Positions 6,586 to 7,515 of a DNA stretch of 7,515 nucleotides are shown one piece after another. The stretch's first letter is position 1, and the number at the start of each line of letters is the position of its first letter. The stretch is from Prevotella sp. (lineage in GTDB: Bacteria > Bacteroidota > Bacteroidia > Bacteroidales > Bacteroidaceae). A program made the translations under genes and the position numbers. The stretch lies in assembly GCA_021204735.1 (NCBI GenBank), contig JAJPYV010000328.1, positions 1-7,515 on the forward strand. Reading direction: 5' to 3'. The notes under the pieces are model-generated. The model ran no database searches, was not told the origin of the DNA, and was given only the letters and a program-made list of their open reading frames with translations.

Positions 6586-6610
6586 ACGCCAAATAAAAAG
6601 TGTAATTTTG
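6580..6610 (+). promoter_or_regulatory. Bacteroidota-type promoter of etfB
   Basis: TTTG (6580-6583), a 19-base spacer and TAATTTTG (6603-6610) match the -33/-7 consensus well. The predicted leader is about 25 bases. The -33 box overlaps the T-rich end of the preceding terminator-like hairpin, so one unit ends as the next begins. Confidence 0.72.
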
Positions 6611-6641
6611 CATCCACTAATTTTACATCACAAATTTAAAT

Positions 6642-7511
6642 ATGAAATTGAAGATTATAGTACTTGCAAAACAAGTACCTGACACTCGAAATGTGGGTAA
6701 GGATGCAATGACGGAGGAAGGAACCGTAAACCGTGCCGCTTTGCCTGCCATTTTCAATCCTGAAGACTTGAACGCTCTTGAGCAGGCATTGCGCCTGAAA
6801 GAACAAAATCCTGGCTCTACGGTTGGAATCCTGACAATGGGTCCTCCGCGTGCCGCAGAGATTATCAGGCAAGGACTTTACAGGGGTGTTGATACAGGTT
6901 GGTTGTTGACCGACAGGCTCTTCGCCGGTGCAGATACGCTGGCTACGTCATACGCACTTGCTACAGCAATAAAGAAAATCGGTGGTGCAGACATAGTAAT
7001 CGGCGGCCGTCAGGCTATCGATGGTGATACCGCCCAGGTAGGTCCGCAGGTGGCACAGAAATTAGGATTGTCACAGGTGACTTACGTAGAGGAAATCCTG
7101 AAATGCGAGGATAACAAGTTGACTATCCGCCGCCACATCGACGGAGGAGTTGAGACTGTTGAGGCTCCAATGCCTATCGTGATTACGGTAAACGGCAGTG
7201 CCGCTCCTTGTCGCCCTTGCAATGCAAAACTCGTGATGAAATTCAAGCATGCCACTGTTCCATTGGAGCGCACGGAAGACATGCCATACGCATACCTCTA
7301 TGACGAGCGTCCATACTTGACACTCAACCAGTGGTCAGTTGCAGATGTTGACGGAGACCCACAGCAGTGCGGACTTGCTGGTTCACCTACAAAGGTTAAG
7401 GCTGTGAAAAACATCGTGTTCCAGGCTAAGGAGAGCAAGACACTCACTTCTGACGACAAAGATATAGAAAGTCTGATAAAGGAACTGCTTGACGAGAAGA
7501 TAATCGGATAG
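6642..7511 (+). CDS. etfB: Electron transfer flavoprotein beta subunit, bifurcating-type sequence
   Basis: The 289-residue product is EtfB (FixA family), which pairs with EtfA to shuttle electrons between acyl-CoA dehydrogenases and other carriers in the cytoplasm. Seen: KIIVLAKQVPDT at the N-terminus; NPEDLNALEQALRLKE (39-54); GILTMGPPRAAE (62-73); DRLFAGADTLATS (91-103); GGRQAIDGDTAQVGP (121-135), the nucleotide-binding signature; and AGSPTKVK (246-253) near the C-terminus. The FAGADTLATS and GRQAIDGDTAQVGP wording closely resembles EtfB partners of clostridial butyryl-CoA dehydrogenase, where a second FAD in the beta subunit supports flavin-based electron bifurcation. Length is slightly above the usual 250-270. 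The gene is complete and has its own promoter. EtfA, and perhaps an acyl-CoA dehydrogenase, would be expected just beyond the window, only 4 bases after the stop; this is not visible. The family call is very secure; bifurcation is inferred. Confidence 0.96.
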   Translation: MKLKIIVLAKQVPDTRNVGKDAMTEEGTVNRAALPAIFNPEDLNALEQALRLKEQNPGSTVGILTMGPPRAAEIIRQGLYRGVDTGWLLTDRLFAGADTLATSYALATAIKKIGGADIVIGGRQAIDGDTAQVGPQVAQKLGLSQVTYVEEILKCEDNKLTIRRHIDGGVETVEAPMPIVITVNGSAAPCRPCNAKLVMKFKHATVPLERTEDMPYAYLYDERPYLTLNQWSVADVDGDPQQCGLAGSPTKVKAVKNIVFQAKESKTLTSDDKDIESLIKELLDEKIIG

Positions 7512-7515
7512 AAAT

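Noticed and set aside
1..7515. A hidden multi-gene defence, phage, CRISPR or toxin-antitoxin system
   Set aside because: Every sizeable gene has a recognisable ordinary family, no repeat-spacer pattern, integrase, transposase or nuclease-toxin gene was seen, and gene directions do not suggest one cassette.

Overview
The window looks like chromosomal DNA of a Bacteroidota member, most likely order Bacteroidales and perhaps Prevotellaceae. Four signs point there: (1) a TAnnTTTG-type -7 element precedes nearly every transcription unit, twice with a well-placed TTTG -33 box; (2) start codons sit in A/T-rich leaders without a strong Shine-Dalgarno sequence; (3) the pectin lyase ends in a type IX secretion (T9SS) sorting tail; (4) a DUF4369/TlpA-like lipoprotein is present. 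The genus is an inference from gene style and cannot be fixed from the sequence alone.

Layout. Positions 26-2302 (minus) encode a secreted family-11 polysaccharide lyase (rhamnogalacturonan lyase) with a T9SS tail. Positions 2408-3577 (minus) encode a lipoprotein with an N-terminal DUF4369-like domain and a C-terminal thioredoxin fold whose two catalytic cysteines are both serine. A divergent AT-rich gap (3578-3772) holds promoters for both directions. Positions 3773-4858 (plus) encode a membrane-anchored metallophosphoesterase. It meets, tail to tail with only 2 bases between, a gamma-class carbonic-anhydrase-like hexapeptide protein at 4861-5361 (minus). A second divergent gap (5362-5554) holds a promoter each way, and its plus-strand leader contains a dyad and a possible 23-codon leader ORF. 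Positions 5555-6019 (plus) encode a MaoC/NodN-type hydratase-fold protein. After an intercistronic hairpin comes a small META-domain lipoprotein (6077-6514). A terminator-like hairpin runs into the promoter of etfB (6642-7511), whose sequence resembles electron-bifurcating ETF beta subunits. No stretch over 300 bases lacks a gene; the longest gaps are about 195 and 193 bases.

How the genes relate. This reads as ordinary housekeeping and accessory chromosome made of short independent units, not one multi-gene system. The lyase would act on rhamnogalacturonan I outside the cell, but no SusC/SusD pair or other pectin gene lies beside it here. The MaoC-like protein and EtfB could both serve acyl-CoA metabolism, but a hairpin, an unrelated lipoprotein gene and a separate promoter lie between them, so a joint pathway is only a possibility. 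No RNA gene, insertion sequence, CRISPR array, phage or defence cassette was seen. The most worthwhile leads are the SxxS thioredoxin-fold lipoprotein, the bifurcating-type EtfB, and the structured leader of the MaoC-like gene.
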